Source of the DNA: Monocercomonoides exilis
Lineage: Eukaryota; Preaxostyla; Oxymonadida; Polymastigidae
Length of the DNA stretch: 64,000 nucleotides
Assembly (NCBI GenBank): GCA_001643675.2
Contig: LSRY02000017.1
Coordinates: forward strand, 62,001 to 126,000
Direction: 5' to 3'
The notes below the pieces were generated by a model. The model had not been told where the DNA came from and did no database searches. It saw only the letters and a program-made list of their open reading frames with translations. The position numbers were made by a program, and so were the translations under genes. This document shows, in pieces, positions 43,862 to 56,800 of the stretch (within the stretch, counting starts at the first letter, position 1; each line of letters starts with the position of its first letter).

Positions 43862-45059
43862 AACACACTTCAAGCAATTCACGTTTGAGCAGCCCGAATG
43901 TCACGGATAACATTATGCATTTATAACAGTCTTCATTTACCATGTTTTTTATGTTTCTTTCCGTTTGTGTGTGTATGTGTGTATGTAATCTTGATATGTT
44001 GGCATGTTTTATGTGCAATTGGCGTTTCATTTCCTTCGTATTTCTTTCTTTTTTTTTTTTTTTTCCATTTCCATGTTTGATGTAGTTATTACAATCTTTT
44101 CCTTTTGGACAAAAACTCCTTTTTATATCATTGCAAAGGTTTTTGTGTGTGAATTGACAATCTGGAAATAACAATTGAAAAACGAAAAAAAAGAGATTCG
44201 AACACAACAAAGAAAGTTTTCCCCTTTATTGCTCTGAACCAAGTGAACAGAATTGGGTAAGATGAAACATATTGGGTCCAGATTTTTTCTGTGAAATAAA
44301 ATGAATATTTCACCGAATTTTACAAACTCATATGAAAACATACTTTTAATGATGTTTTTTGTTTTGAAAATTTATGTTTTTTATAGAATAATCCTATCTG
44401 AACTTTGTTATTAAATCTTTTTCACTCAAAAGGGAACACAAATTTTTTCAAATTTTTTTGTGAATTATGAAAAGAAAACAATAAAATTGGTAAAATATCT
44501 TTTGATTGAGTTAATAACAACAATTGTTTAGAGGATTTAATGATTATAGAAAAACAAATAAGGAACAACGTTTGAGAATGAAGAAAAAACTTAATATTTC
44601 TGTCAATTTTTTTAAAAATTCCGGTTCTTTTTTTGATAATGAAACTGAAATTCAGTACTAATTTGTGAATTGTTTAAACTTAAAATCAGGTTTATTAATC
44701 GAATCATCAATCATGATTTATTTTATTTAAAATAATTCGAGATGATTTCTATGAAAATTTTCGGACCCAATAAGTTACACTTTAGCCAGAATTGCCGTTA
44801 ATTCTCTATTGCACAATTTTTACAGATATTTCTCATTTCCATTAAAAATTTCCCAAACGTAATCATCATGTTCCCATAATAAAAACAATTGTTGTCATTT
44901 ATTTCGTAGTAAAGCACAATTTATTGTGCTTTTCGAGTTGATCATAAATGGGACCGTCCCAGGTTTGCAAGTTTTTATTGAAGTTGTTGTTCCACTGAGC
45001 TTATTGTTTCTCAATTTGGGGAATAATATTTTTTAATAACAATACTAATTTAGTTGTTT
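43862..45059. other. Intergenic spacer with weak inverted repeat
   Basis: About 1.2 kb of AT-rich DNA with no gene. 44248-44297 and 44745-44794 are partly inverted copies sharing TATTGGGTCC/GGACCCAATA and flanking similarity. A T-run lies at 44049-44064. Confidence 0.6.
43966..43986. repeat. (TG)n/(TGTA) microsatellite
   Basis: A short run of tg and tgta units just downstream of the dynein-fragment stop codon. It lies in the presumed 3' UTR and has no evident function. Confidence 0.7.
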
Positions 45060-46507
45060 ATGTATGATTCCTTTGAGAAAAAACTGAAAACTCCTTTGAC
45101 AAAAAGCTTTGAAAGTTTGTTTGTGTAGTTTGCGTTTGTTGGTTTTGATGCTTTGATTTTCCTGCTCGTTGTCTTCGAAGAATTTCTTACTCAGTTGAAG
45201 TGGAGTTCGGCTGCTGACCAACGACTGAAAATTAAAGAAATGAATTTGATGTTCGGCAAAATGGATAGAGATGAGCTTGATGCTATTTTGTCATTGAAAA
45301 CATTCAATGAAATAGACAGAATGATCGAAGAAAAGAAATTGTCAATTGAAAATGCCCTTCTGTTATTGAAGCATCTTGCGCATTACAAAATGATGACGTA
45401 TGTGTATGTTGAAAGTTTTCCGCATTCTTCGCTGTGTTATACGTTGGAGAAGTTGATTTTTGATGAAATGAATAAGAAAGAAGAGAAGAATGTGAAATTG
45501 CTCGCTGATCTTTGTGCATGCTTTTTCACTATGAATGATGAAAGAGCATATGATGAACCAGTTCCTGCTTTTGCATCATATCTTCTGAACGTTGTGTTAA
45601 ACAAAAAGGAAAATGAAGAAGTGCAAAATGAAGAGGAATTTGCTTTTCCGACTTTGAGCAACGCAAGGCAAGTGGTATGAACACAGTCATGCTATTTATG
45701 GCGTTACTGGATAGTTTTTGTTTGATGAAATAGGTGAAGGGGAATGAATGTCGCTCAAATGAGATTTCAGAAACCGTAAGATATCAAAAGGATCATCACA
45801 ACCTTGCACATCTTGCCTGTGAGTCTTCTTGGAGAGTTTTGATTGAACAATCTATGATTCGGATTCGCTTTGAAAAAGCAGATTTTGGCGAGTTGAAGTT
45901 TGTGGATGATGCAACAAGAGAATTGGACGAACTTGAAAGAAAAATGGACTGGAAGAAAAAAGAAGGGGAAGTGAAAGAGATAAATGAAGTGTTGATGATT
46001 ATGAGGTGGTGCTACGACATCGGAAAGTATTTTTTGGTCAGTCAGCTGAACAGAAATGAGTTCAGTCAACTGATCAAATCTGCTGAAAGAATGTACAAAT
46101 CAGCAAGGAGCAATCACGCTGATGTTCTTTGTCATTTGATTTATGTTTTTGAAGAGATTGCTTTGAGAAGCGGACCAAATATTGACTGTTTGCTGAAAGA
46201 AGGTGTTGTTGATTTAATGCTGGAAGAATTGAATCAGCCAGAATTGAAGTTGATATTAGTGCACTCGTGCATGACCTTCTTTTCTGCACTCACAAGAGAA
46301 TTGAATAAAGACACAGCAAATGCGTTTGTAAAAGAAAGCGAATGGAAAAGCGCTGAAACAAAAAGGAAGACAATAAAAAAAGAGGTTCACGAAAAATTAG
46401 AGGAAGAGGGTTACGAAGACGCTATCATCAAAATACACTTCTTGATGCGTCCAAAAATGGACATTTCCCGCTTTGCATCGGAATTGCAAAAGCAGTTTCT
46501 TGTTTGA
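45060..46507 (+). CDS. Helical (ARM/HEAT-like) protein, unknown function (3 exons)
   Basis: Proposed exons are 45060-45114, 45181-45674 and 45734-46507 (1323 nt, 440 residues, TGA stop). The first exon encodes MYDSFEKKLKTPLTKSFE and joins through a GTTTGT...CGAAG intron of 66 nt to KFLTQLKWSSAADQRLK; without this join the second exon is preceded by an in-frame TAG at 45126. The second intron (59 nt) is GTATGA...AATAG. The protein is almost wholly alpha-helical and leucine-rich with charged surfaces, for example LSIENALLLLKHLAHY and LVHSCMTFFSALTREL, suggesting a superhelical repeat scaffold. The C-terminus carries HEKLEEEGYEDAIIKIH. No family was recognised; cytosolic, no signal or membrane span. 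Confidence 0.7.
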
Positions 46508-46912
46508 GAGTCTGTTTATTGCTTTCAATTTATGAAATGCATTTGACTTAATTTGTCAAACGATCAAGATTAATTTGAGCTTGCGTATTAAAAAATTGTT
46601 AACATGATGAATATTTTAATTCTCCGAATCTGTATTAAAACAAGAAATTCGATTCCATGATTTATATAATGGAGTATTTTTTTCTATTTGCTTTTTGATA
46701 CAAAAAAACTTTTTTTATATTCATGTCAAATAATAATTATAAAACGAAGAGCAAAAATTAATTTCAACAAATCGTGCAAATGCATATCAGTGCTTTGAGG
46801 AGCACAAAGGCAAAAATAATTGATTATAGTAATTTCATAACAAGCAGGACAGTAGAGGAAAAAACTTTATTTTGTGTTTATGAAAGCCACATATAAGTTG
46901 TGGGTATTGATC
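46508..46912. other. Intergenic spacer
   Basis: About 400 nt, AT-rich, between two plus-strand genes. It holds 3' and 5' flanks only; no repeat or RNA recognised. Confidence 0.65.
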
Positions 46913-49793
46913 ATGGAGCCAGATAAATCACAAGTTATATCTTCCTTATCGCAGCAACAGGACCAGCAAGAAGCTTTTCGCGAAGAACAACAACAGCACG
47001 ATTATCAACATCCACCTCAACAATACGATGGTCCACCTCAATATCCACAAGAGTCATTGTATTATTCACCATTTTATCAACAGGAATTGGCGTTAAATCG
47101 AGGAAGTTTAGGAATGCCTTTACAACGGCAATCTCATGAAGGAAGAGGTTATTTCGATATTTGCGCTTGTTCAATTATCTATAACACTTGAATATTCTTT
47201 TTTATTTTAAATTTTTTGAATATATTTGATAGCTCCAAGACGCCGTCAACGATTAGGTCGACATTTTTCAACACCAGAAGAACTGATACATGCAGTTTGC
47301 GAAGAAGCCATGACATGGGATCAGATTCAATATCCTATTTCTCAAACACGCCCTAGAGAGACTCTTTACCCAATTGAAGGCAAATTTGTTGGCTGTCGAA
47401 TCTGCCCACGATTTTCTCCCACAACAAAGATGAGTAGAATAGTTGAACATATTCGACGCCAACAGCATCGTGGGGTTCCAAGAAAAGAAAATGACGAAGA
47501 TGATGAAGAAACTGAAGAAACATCTTTTCCGGAGCAAATGGAGCTCGATCGATCTTTTAGTCCGTTATTTGAAGATGGAGATGAGATTGAAGAAGGAATG
47601 TCACAAATGCAAAATCGAAAAGATAACAACATTCGAATATTGGAAAAAAAAAAAGATAACCGTGATCTTTCATTTAGGTCTCTTCTTCAACAGCCAATCA
47701 GGACTGAAGCTGACGTTATTCGTGAAATAGGTTCTATTCTTCATAGATATGCAGCTAGATTGAACGATGGAATGATGACAATTCACACGCACCAGTCAAC
47801 ATTTGATTTGAATTCTGAACAATGGAATCAGTACCTACAGGCATCTCAGCAACTAGCCCAGCTTTTGGAAGTATCTCGTGCAGTTGGAGAGCAGATGGTA
47901 GTGATAGGTGAGTCTGAAAGGGAGAAAAAGAGACAATTTCGAAGGGAATCTCGCAGTTTAGCGGTTAGAAACAAGGAGGCTGCAGGGCTTGGTGGTGGGT
48001 TAGGAATGGGTGAAGGAAACGAAGAAGGCGGAAAGGGGGGAATTCAAGGAAGAGGCGATGGGAGCAAAGTGAAAGGAGATCCAGATGATATGAAGCTAGA
48101 TTCGATGATGCTGTTTGGAGTACCTTCGTACGATGGCATAAGTGCACAGAAGAGAAAGAGAGGAGAAGGCAACATGAGAGAGAAAGAAAGCGAGCTTGGA
48201 AAAGTTCGTGCCAAAAGAGAAAGCATCGGAGGAAAGCGGGGAAGAGGAAGGAAACGGAAGCGGGGAGATTATGCAGCTGGGTTGGGAGGTGATGATGACT
48301 TTGAGAATGGATTAGATAATGAGACAGATGATGCAGATGACGATGACGATATGAATTTGAGAGGAAATGGTGCACTTGATGAAGATAACGAACTTGGCGA
48401 AGCTGAAGATGAAACAAGCAGAAGCAGGGCCATAACTTCAAGTTCGCTTGATCGCAGTTTGACTATTCCTTCTTCTTCCTCCACCTCTTCCTCAGTGCTG
48501 GGGACGCAGGGGGCGTCTTTGTCGTTTGGGGGGTCGCTGCAGGATGCATCGGGCAAAGTGCCTTCGAACACGAAATATGGCAAAAAGGGACAGCCTATTT
48601 TCAGGCAGCATCCGCGTCTGATGCTGAATTCCGACTTTTCTCAGTTTTCGTTTCCAGCAGTTAATCAGTCATCGTCTGCAATGTTCCCTCCGCCGCCTTC
48701 GATGCCTGCTTTTCCAGCAGCCTCGGTGCCTTCGCCATCGTCTGCATCTGGCTTGAATTCTTTGTCTTCTGCTCCATTTCCTGCGATTCCATATGGATCA
48801 GTTGGATTTCCTCCTCCCCCCTCTGCAAACACATCAACTTCTTCTGCTTCAGTTAATACTTTGCCTAATGCTTCTCCATCTTCTTATATGCCTTCGTCAT
48901 CTTCAACAACGAATACATTGGGAATGTCAAGTTCTTTACAAGCTCCATTTCCGCAACCAGCTTTCCCTTCATTTCATTCTTCTTCTTCCTCGTCATCTTC
49001 ATCTTCATCATCGTCATCGTCATTGTCTTCAGCAGCATCTACTTCCACTTCTCCTTCATCTTCTTCTTCTCCTTCAACTACTTCCTCCTCGCCTTCTTCC
49101 TCCTCCTCTTCTTCTTCTTCCTCGGGATTTTTACAGCCGTCCAGTTATTTTGTACCTGGGGTCGCTATTTCTGGCTCTTTTGTGCAGGCACCCAATGCAT
49201 CCACCCCTCCCTCTGCTTCAGCTTCAGCTTCAGCTTCAGCTTCCTCATCTTCTTCACAACAGTTCCCGGCACAGACTGCGCCTGCAGCAAATGCCTCTTC
49301 GCAGGCCTCTCAAACTCCAATTAATCCTCAACTGCCTGTGGCTGGCATTCCTTTTAATCCGCTGATTAATCTCCCAGCGCAAAAGAAAATGTTCAAAGCT
49401 TCACCGACACTGCCTCTTGTGCTCCCGTCTGCTCTTTCTTCGTTTCCTCCTTTGCCTTCTTATGCGTCTGCTGCATTAGCACACTCAAATACCGTTGGAG
49501 CAGGGATGCCTCCATCATCTGTGCCTTCAGCCGGGCAAGGATTGCAGCCAGCAGCTGCACCTGGATCAGCCACCCAGTCTTCAATGAGATTCACTTCGTC
49601 AGCTCCATTCCCGTCGCCGCCATCTGTGACGCCACCTTCGGTTCCTTCGTCGTCTGCTTTTCCTTTTCCTCCTTCTTCTTCTTCCCGTGTTCCCATTTCA
49701 TCTTCTATTCCATCTGCAAGTTTGCAGATGTCTTTTCCAGTGGCTTCTCCTTCGACGGCGAATCTTTCAACAAAGCAAAATGTTTCAAGTTAG
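46913..49793 (+). CDS. Nuclear-type protein with Q-rich N-terminus, BED-like zinc finger and AT-hook-like basic patch (2 exons)
   Basis: Exons are 46913-47147 and 47233-49793 (2796 nt, 931 residues). The intron is 85 nt (GTTATT...GATAG), and the join gives EGRAPRRRQRLG. An in-frame ATG at 46880 is an alternative start. Residues 10-60 are Gln/Pro/Tyr-rich (prion-like). At 47394-47470 lies a C-x2-C-x14-H-x5-H finger (CRIC...EHIRRQQH), the spacing of BED-type DNA-binding fingers. Basic clusters follow near 48145-48270 (QKRKRGEG and KRGRGRKRKRG), resembling an AT-hook and nuclear signal. An acidic Asp/Glu stretch follows, then a Ser/Pro/Ala-rich C-terminal half with phenylalanines at regular spacing. 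Likely a DNA- or chromatin-binding regulator; targets are not inferable. The finger is only one copy, so DNA binding is not certain. Confidence 0.75.
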
Positions 49794-50860
49794 GAACATT
49801 GAGTGAAATTTTGGATATTTTGTTAACCACTTCATATGTTTATTTGATTTTGTTTAAAATTTTCAAAAAAAAAAGTTTCGTGTAAATTACAATTTGTTTT
49901 CAGTTTTACATTTCGATTTTTTCTGATTAGAATTAATAAAATTCTTTGAACTGAAGCATGGAAGAATTTTTATGCTTCTTTCTCAAACCAAAGCATGGAA
50001 GCCTTCCTTTCTGTGAATTTTTTTGGATTTAAAGTTATTACAACAAATGTTGATGAGTGGAATATTCGAAAAGAATGAAGAATATAATAATATTGTTCAG
50101 ATGATATGCGATAATATAATAACAATTATAGAAAATTTTTGAATGAAAAATTTTGAAATGAAATCGTAAAAACATGAAACATTAAAAATGAAACATTTCA
50201 ATTTGGAATATAGTCAACTAAAAAATTTTCAAATTTAATGAGAAATGAACAAAAGTATGAGTTAGAATGCAACTGCCACTCCAACAAAAAGTGGCTCATA
50301 AGATGTTAAGCTTTTATAATAAAACATGAGAACTTTCGTAAAGAACGCATAGCAAGCAGAAAAAATAAAATGTAACTTTCTTCAAAAACAAACAATATAA
50401 TTAATGATTTATGATATTTCAAAATTTAAAATTTTTGAAATGTGAATACTTACTATTTGCATACTACAAAGTGTCAACAAAAACAATTGCACATAATAAT
50501 ATAAAACACACTTATCTTTTTTGTGAAAGACAAAATACAAATACAGAAAAGAAAGATTTACACTAATTGGAAATGTGTCGGTTCAACTGCGCTAGAAAAG
50601 TTAAATCAAACGGATTTCTTCATGAATATTACAAATATAACATACTCGTTTAAAATAAGCTATAAATCACAAAGAATATATAGATTAAGTTAATGAGCGT
50701 GAATTGTTCAAAGCACTGAAAGAAAATTCAATAAAGATGAGAACGTTATTTGAGAAATATAAAAAAATGTCGTTTCCTTTTGCCAAAAGTGTTCACCTCA
50801 TCATTTCTTGCTCTCTTTTTTGAATCTCTCTTGTTGTGTCGATTCCCTTCTCTAGAATAA
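49794..50860. other. Convergent AT-rich spacer
   Basis: About 1.07 kb between the 3' ends of the zinc-finger gene (plus) and the adhesin gene (minus). Very AT-rich; no frame, RNA or repeat that can be supported. Confidence 0.65.
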
Positions 50861-53800
50861 CTAGAAAGTGTTATACATATCATCATCGAGATCTTCGGGC
50901 ACATACATAGAAATAATCTGAGTCAGCTGTCTCTGTTCTTTCCACTGGTCTTCAATTGTATCAAGGTCATCTTTTTTCGGAGGAAGTACAACTTTCATTG
51001 GCTGTCCATAAGGGGAAGGCAGCGTAAGTGGAGGTAGTGTGTAAACTTCCTCCACTTTCTTTGCCTTTTTCCGAAGTGAAGTTGTTGAAGTTGTATTTGT
51101 GTCAGAGTTGTTATCAGGCACAGTACCTGTGCTATTTTCAACATTGGATTGCTTTCCTTTCTTGCTATCGCTGCTGCTGCTTCCTTCGTCCTTTTCAGTT
51201 GTGCTCATTCCGACCATCTCTCTTTCTTTATCGTTCTTCTTTCCTTTCTTCTTTTCTGAGCGACTTTCCTCGGCACTTGCTCCGTTTTGTTTTGCATCTT
51301 TCTCATTGCTTTCCTTTGTGCCTTTCTTGCCTTTTCCTGTTGTCTGCCGGATAACTTCCTTCATTTCTTCGTCTAAATCTGCATATTCTTCGTCTTCGTC
51401 AATGTCGAGTGGATTTCCCATTGCAGCATATTTTCCTCCCTTCGCATTTTTATTCTTTTTGTTAAGTGGCATTGCTGTCTTAACTCTCTTTCCGCCTCGC
51501 AACTTTTCTTCAACAATATATTCCTCCGAATCTTCGTCTTCGTCGTCATCGTAGTACTCTTCGCGTCGGCTAGACTTATTTTTTGAAACAGCACAAATAA
51601 TGACAACTATAACAACTATGACCACGACCACCGCAGCCACAATAATCACAATAATAACCCATGTCTCCATTTTCTCACCTTTTGTCAAGTCATCGTCAGA
51701 AGTGCGACTTTCGTTGATCAATCCAGAGCCAAGGCTTACGCGACCATCTGTGTGGAACTCTTTCCTTCCTGTCGAGGCATCACCTAATCTATCGTAAAAC
51801 AGAAGGCTCTGAAACAGCGGCTGATTATCGTCGATTTCGGTTCCGTTGAAAGATGTGTCATTCATATGAACAGTGCAACTGATGCTGTTAGAGTTTGTGT
51901 TGATTCCTTGTTCAGATAAGCAAGGCACTCGAAACTTTCTCTTCGAAAAATACTCCTCAATCTCCACATCCACATCACATCCCACAAGATTACTCCCTGA
52001 AAATGATGCTGTAAATTTTTTGCTTTGCTTTTCAATAGAAGCACTTGTTGACTTTACGACTGGAATGAAATTCAATGAAAATAATGAAGACATTTTTTCG
52101 TAGACAACTTCGCAGGGGTCAAACACTCGAATCCACAAAGAAGCATTCTCAGTTAATTTGCTTTCTTGTTTGCCATCAAAAGTTAAATTTTCTAAAACTA
52201 ACTTTGTATACCCTTCGCATTGAATATTTTTGCGGATAACATCCGGTATTTTATTTAAAGAAAGCTTATTGTTATTGAATGTGCAATTTTTAACAGTAAC
52301 GTTTCCTCCATCAACCAATAAAGCTGTTTGTGGTTGTCCAGAAAAGGTTGAATTTGCAATGGTGGCACTCATATGACTGTTGTGGAGATATATGCAGCTT
52401 TTCTCCCATGCGCAAAAATCTGGCCATTTCGTATCTGAATAGTCGTTAGAAAGTGCCGGAAGAGATGAAGGTCCATTGATAGTTGAATCAAAAGATAATT
52501 GCTGCGTTGTTTTTTTCACATTTTGCGCATCTTCATCATTTAGTGTGTTTTCACTTGCGTCGTTTGAACTTTGAAAGCTGGAGCCTGATTTTGAAAATGA
52601 GCATCCATTAACATTCACGTTATTGCAGGATAAATCCATCAGCGAACGACTTTCAGTGGCTGTTGAGGTTGGATATGCCATCGCACATGACATCTTGACA
52701 TTACTGAGAGTCAATGTTCCACCGCCATTCATTGTAATCAATGAGTAGTCGATGGTTGTTGATGCATTAAATGTAGTCTTTGTTACAGTGAAGTTTCCTC
52801 CTGTTGTAGTGGTAAATGAATCACAATTTATTGATGATTCTAATTGAAACGCAAGCTCATTAAATTTTGAATCACCATTATTTTTAATCATTGACTCGTT
52901 ATAGACTTCAGATTTTCCAACAATTATTTTCTTATTTTGTGCCATTTTGATTGTTGTATTTCCAATTACACAACCCCCTTCAGTTATGCTTGTATCATCA
53001 TTGATGTTTATGTTATTGCTCGTCGTTTTATCAAGTCGATTGATAGCAGAATGAAGAGTATTACAAGGATAATCTGTACCGCAAAACTGTCCGTCAATTT
53101 TATCATTTCCACCAATTTCGACATTTTTAATTGGTTCCTTAAATGTCAGATCCTTTAACGGATAAAATTTTTCGTAATCTATTGTTCCAACAAAACCTTT
53201 AGAAAGTTCAGCTGTTATATTAATTGTGGAATTTTCTATCGCCTTGACAAGCTCTTTGCATTCAAACATTAAATTACTACCATTATTTGCTTCATTATTT
53301 TCAAAAGTAATTGTTGAAGCATTAAATTCTAGTGATGGAATATCTTTATCCTTTGAACAGTTTATGAAAAATACTCCCCCTAATTTATTACCAGCATCAG
53401 CATTACAATTTGAGTAATTTCCAGAACTCAAAGAAAATTTTGATAAATTGCTCAGAACAAGAGTCATAAAGCCGCCAGAAGAGCCAGTAGCCGATGAGCA
53501 TCCATACACGGTAAGATTAGACAAGGTAATTTCCTTTTCAGGTGCAATCCACACAAATAAAGGAGAAAGAGCAGTGCCACTTTTAATCGGATCGGTGGTA
53601 CACAAAATGTTTTCGAATTTTGAATTTAAGATTTTCACAAGATTTGAAGAGTTGATTGTGAATAGTGGGTGATTTATAGGTTTCATGTTGGAAACAGAAA
53701 ACTTTTCGGCTTCAAAATTATCAACAGTCAAACTAAACGCAGAATAACTGTGATTTGGTTCGCTTTGTGTGGAATAAGTCCAGGAAATGTCAGATGAAAA

Positions 53801-56800
53801 AGAGCTCCCTTCGCCAATGTAGTACAATTCAACATTATTCATTTTGAAGGTGCCTGCAGTCTGCTTAACAATCGAAGTGTAAGATACTGGTAAACTTGTT
53901 GTAGGGATTTCGAGTATAACATTGTCAAATAAGATTCCTCCGCATGATGTCACAAATGCAGTTGGTTTATTTTCGTCGGTTGCTGCATGAGCATAAGGTG
54001 CGTAAAACGACGAAGTAGAAAGCTGTGCTGTGGGAATAGAAAACTTTAACTGAACTTTTTGTTCTTGTACGTCTTCAGCGTTATCGAATTTTCGCTCTGA
54101 AGCTTTAGGCGATGAAGAACGTTTCTGAGAATTCATATGAAAATCTGAACTGGTTAATGAATGATGAGAATAAAGTGAAGCGGTCGTTGATCTGAAAAAG
54201 GAAGTAGCTGAATGAGTCAAAACAGAAGATGTTGAATCACCAAATTTATCATCACCAGTAATTGTAATATCGTTCTCTTCAAAATCAACTCCACTACCAA
54301 ATTCTATGTAATTATTAACTATTTCCAGATATATTATTTGGTTGTACCAAATAATATTATTTGACACCCCAAAAATCGTTTTGCATGGATTATTTTTATC
54401 ATGTCCGCATGCCTCATTATCATCACTGGTACCACTACTGACATAAACTTTCTTCACTTTCAGTATTTCAAGAAGATCATGATCACTTTTAACATCGTTG
54501 GCAAAGCAAATATAATTATTTTCCTTTTGATCATCAATATTATCCTGCGTAAATAGTTTTTTGAATATTCCATGCCAATTGTCATATTCATATTTATTTG
54601 TTTTAATGTATATTCTTGTTCCTTTAGTAGCATTGCACCCGACAAACTTTAGATTCCATAATTTTGGGACAGGTGCTTCACTTAAATTGAAGCTGAGAAA
54701 TAGCGCTCCACCTTTTGTTTCATGAATGGCAGAAATGCCATCTCGAGCTTCGCAGTCCTTGAATGTGCAATTATCCAACGTCAATTGAGTAGTAGCTTGA
54801 TTGCTTTGCGATTCCGATGCTTCAATATGCATTGCACCTCCTGAAGATTTGGGCGATTCTGTGAAGCAATTCTCAAAGTTACAGTTTTTCGCTTCCAAAA
54901 CTGCAGAGCTTGGAAGAGAAAGACAGAATGCTCCGCCTTTCGCAATGTCATCATCTCCTTTCGCTGTTATTGAAACTGATTTAAACTCACTATCAGTAAT
55001 GCTAATATTAAAAGCCGATGAATCATCAGTAGATAATGCTATAAAAATAGAAAAAGAATAATGCAATAAACAGGGGAAAAGAAAAAAAAATATTATTTCC
55101 ATTAAAAAAACAAAAAATAAAAATAAAAATAAAACTTTAGAATCCAACAAAGTGTTTATTTAAAAAGAAATTTCATAAATTTTCACTTTATCAAATAATT
55201 GTTTTTTAAAAAAAGAATTGTTAAATAAAAGATATTTATATTTTTTTGTTTCACTTACCATTAAAACCCTGTGAGACATCCTTCAAATCTATCACAAATG
55301 TTGAGCGATGTTCTCTAACACTGTTTTCTGGAACGTGTGATTCGCTTCCATCGCTCTTTCCATTGAAAATGCATTTGCTTATCTTCACAGATGGACGATC
55401 AGTAGATAGAGTAAAAAGAAACTTCAGCAATATTGCACCTCCTTTTGAAAAAGCATTTCCTGCAGCGACGCAGTCAGTAAAGTTTGAGGAATCGCAGCTG
55501 AAAGAGCCGTTTCCGCTTATTACACATCCGAGACATCCTCCGACAGAACTCACATTGCACCCATTGGATTCAGATCCAGTGACTGACGACGGAAACGATG
55601 ACGAAGAAGTGCAAAGGCAATGCTCAAATTTGCTTCCTGAAATTTTAACATCACTTAAAGCAGCCTCATCTGGCAAGTCAATATAAATTGCTGCTCCTTG
55701 TTTTGTAAGTGAAGTCTCACTGCATCCAACGTATTCGGTTGTAATGCATGATAAGAACTGTGAATTAGAAATTGAAAGTATGCTGCCATTTTGCAGTGAT
55801 GCATACACTGCACCTCCTCTGGAATCCGCTCCAAGACATACACAATTCGAAAACTTTGCCTTTATATTCAAAGTTGCAGGATAGCTGGTACTCAAATAAA
55901 TAGCTCCTCCAAATGCTTTCCCCATGGATGCTGTATTTTTGTGCTGTGACTGCAATGCATTTTCTTTTCCGTTTTGTTGCTGTCGAACCTGGCAATTGGA
56001 AAAAGTGCCATAAATGGATATTTCAGGTTTATTTGAAGAATTTGATTCCAAATATATTGCACCTCCTTCCAAGGAAGACACTCCGTTTCCTAATTCTTCC
56101 TCTTCAGCACTATTATTTCCTTGTGTACCGCCGTTAGCTTCTCCGAAAATGCTATCTTCTGATCCAATAGTGATTCTTTCTGCCGAAGTTGCAATATGTG
56201 CAATACCTCCTTTCCCGTATTTACTTTGCATCTTCGTAAATTTCCCTGAAAATGAAAGTCGTGTTCCTGTTTGAGTTATATAAATTGGTGATTTTTCACC
56301 ATTATCACTAATTTGCTGTATGTTCGTTAATATCAGATTCTGCATAGTAATCGAATCGCTTGAACTGATGTCGATTGCAGCACCATTACTAATCAGGAGG
56401 TCATTCGCATAAAGATCACTGATTTCAACTTCACTCGCAATAGCCTTAAAAAGCGTATAGCTCAAAGAATATGCTGCTTCGTTGAGTCGTGACTGCATTG
56501 GATTCTTCACGCAAATGGTTTTTAAAGTGAAAGCAGAGTTTCCCCCCGCGCATATTAACGTATTATAAACCGAATCTTGAATATCTGGAATCTCTAGATT
56601 CAAATTAGAAATCTTCAAATCATTTTCTGTATAAAAGAAAGATGATGTTTCATCCGTATTGATTGATCTGATTAACGTGTCACCACTTAAACTTTGAGAA
56701 GTCTGAAATTGTATGGAATCAGTCGGCTTGCTTTGCTTCGCATCGTTCTTTCCTTCAAATGATAAAGGAATCACTGCTTTATATCCCCCGTCCAAAACAA

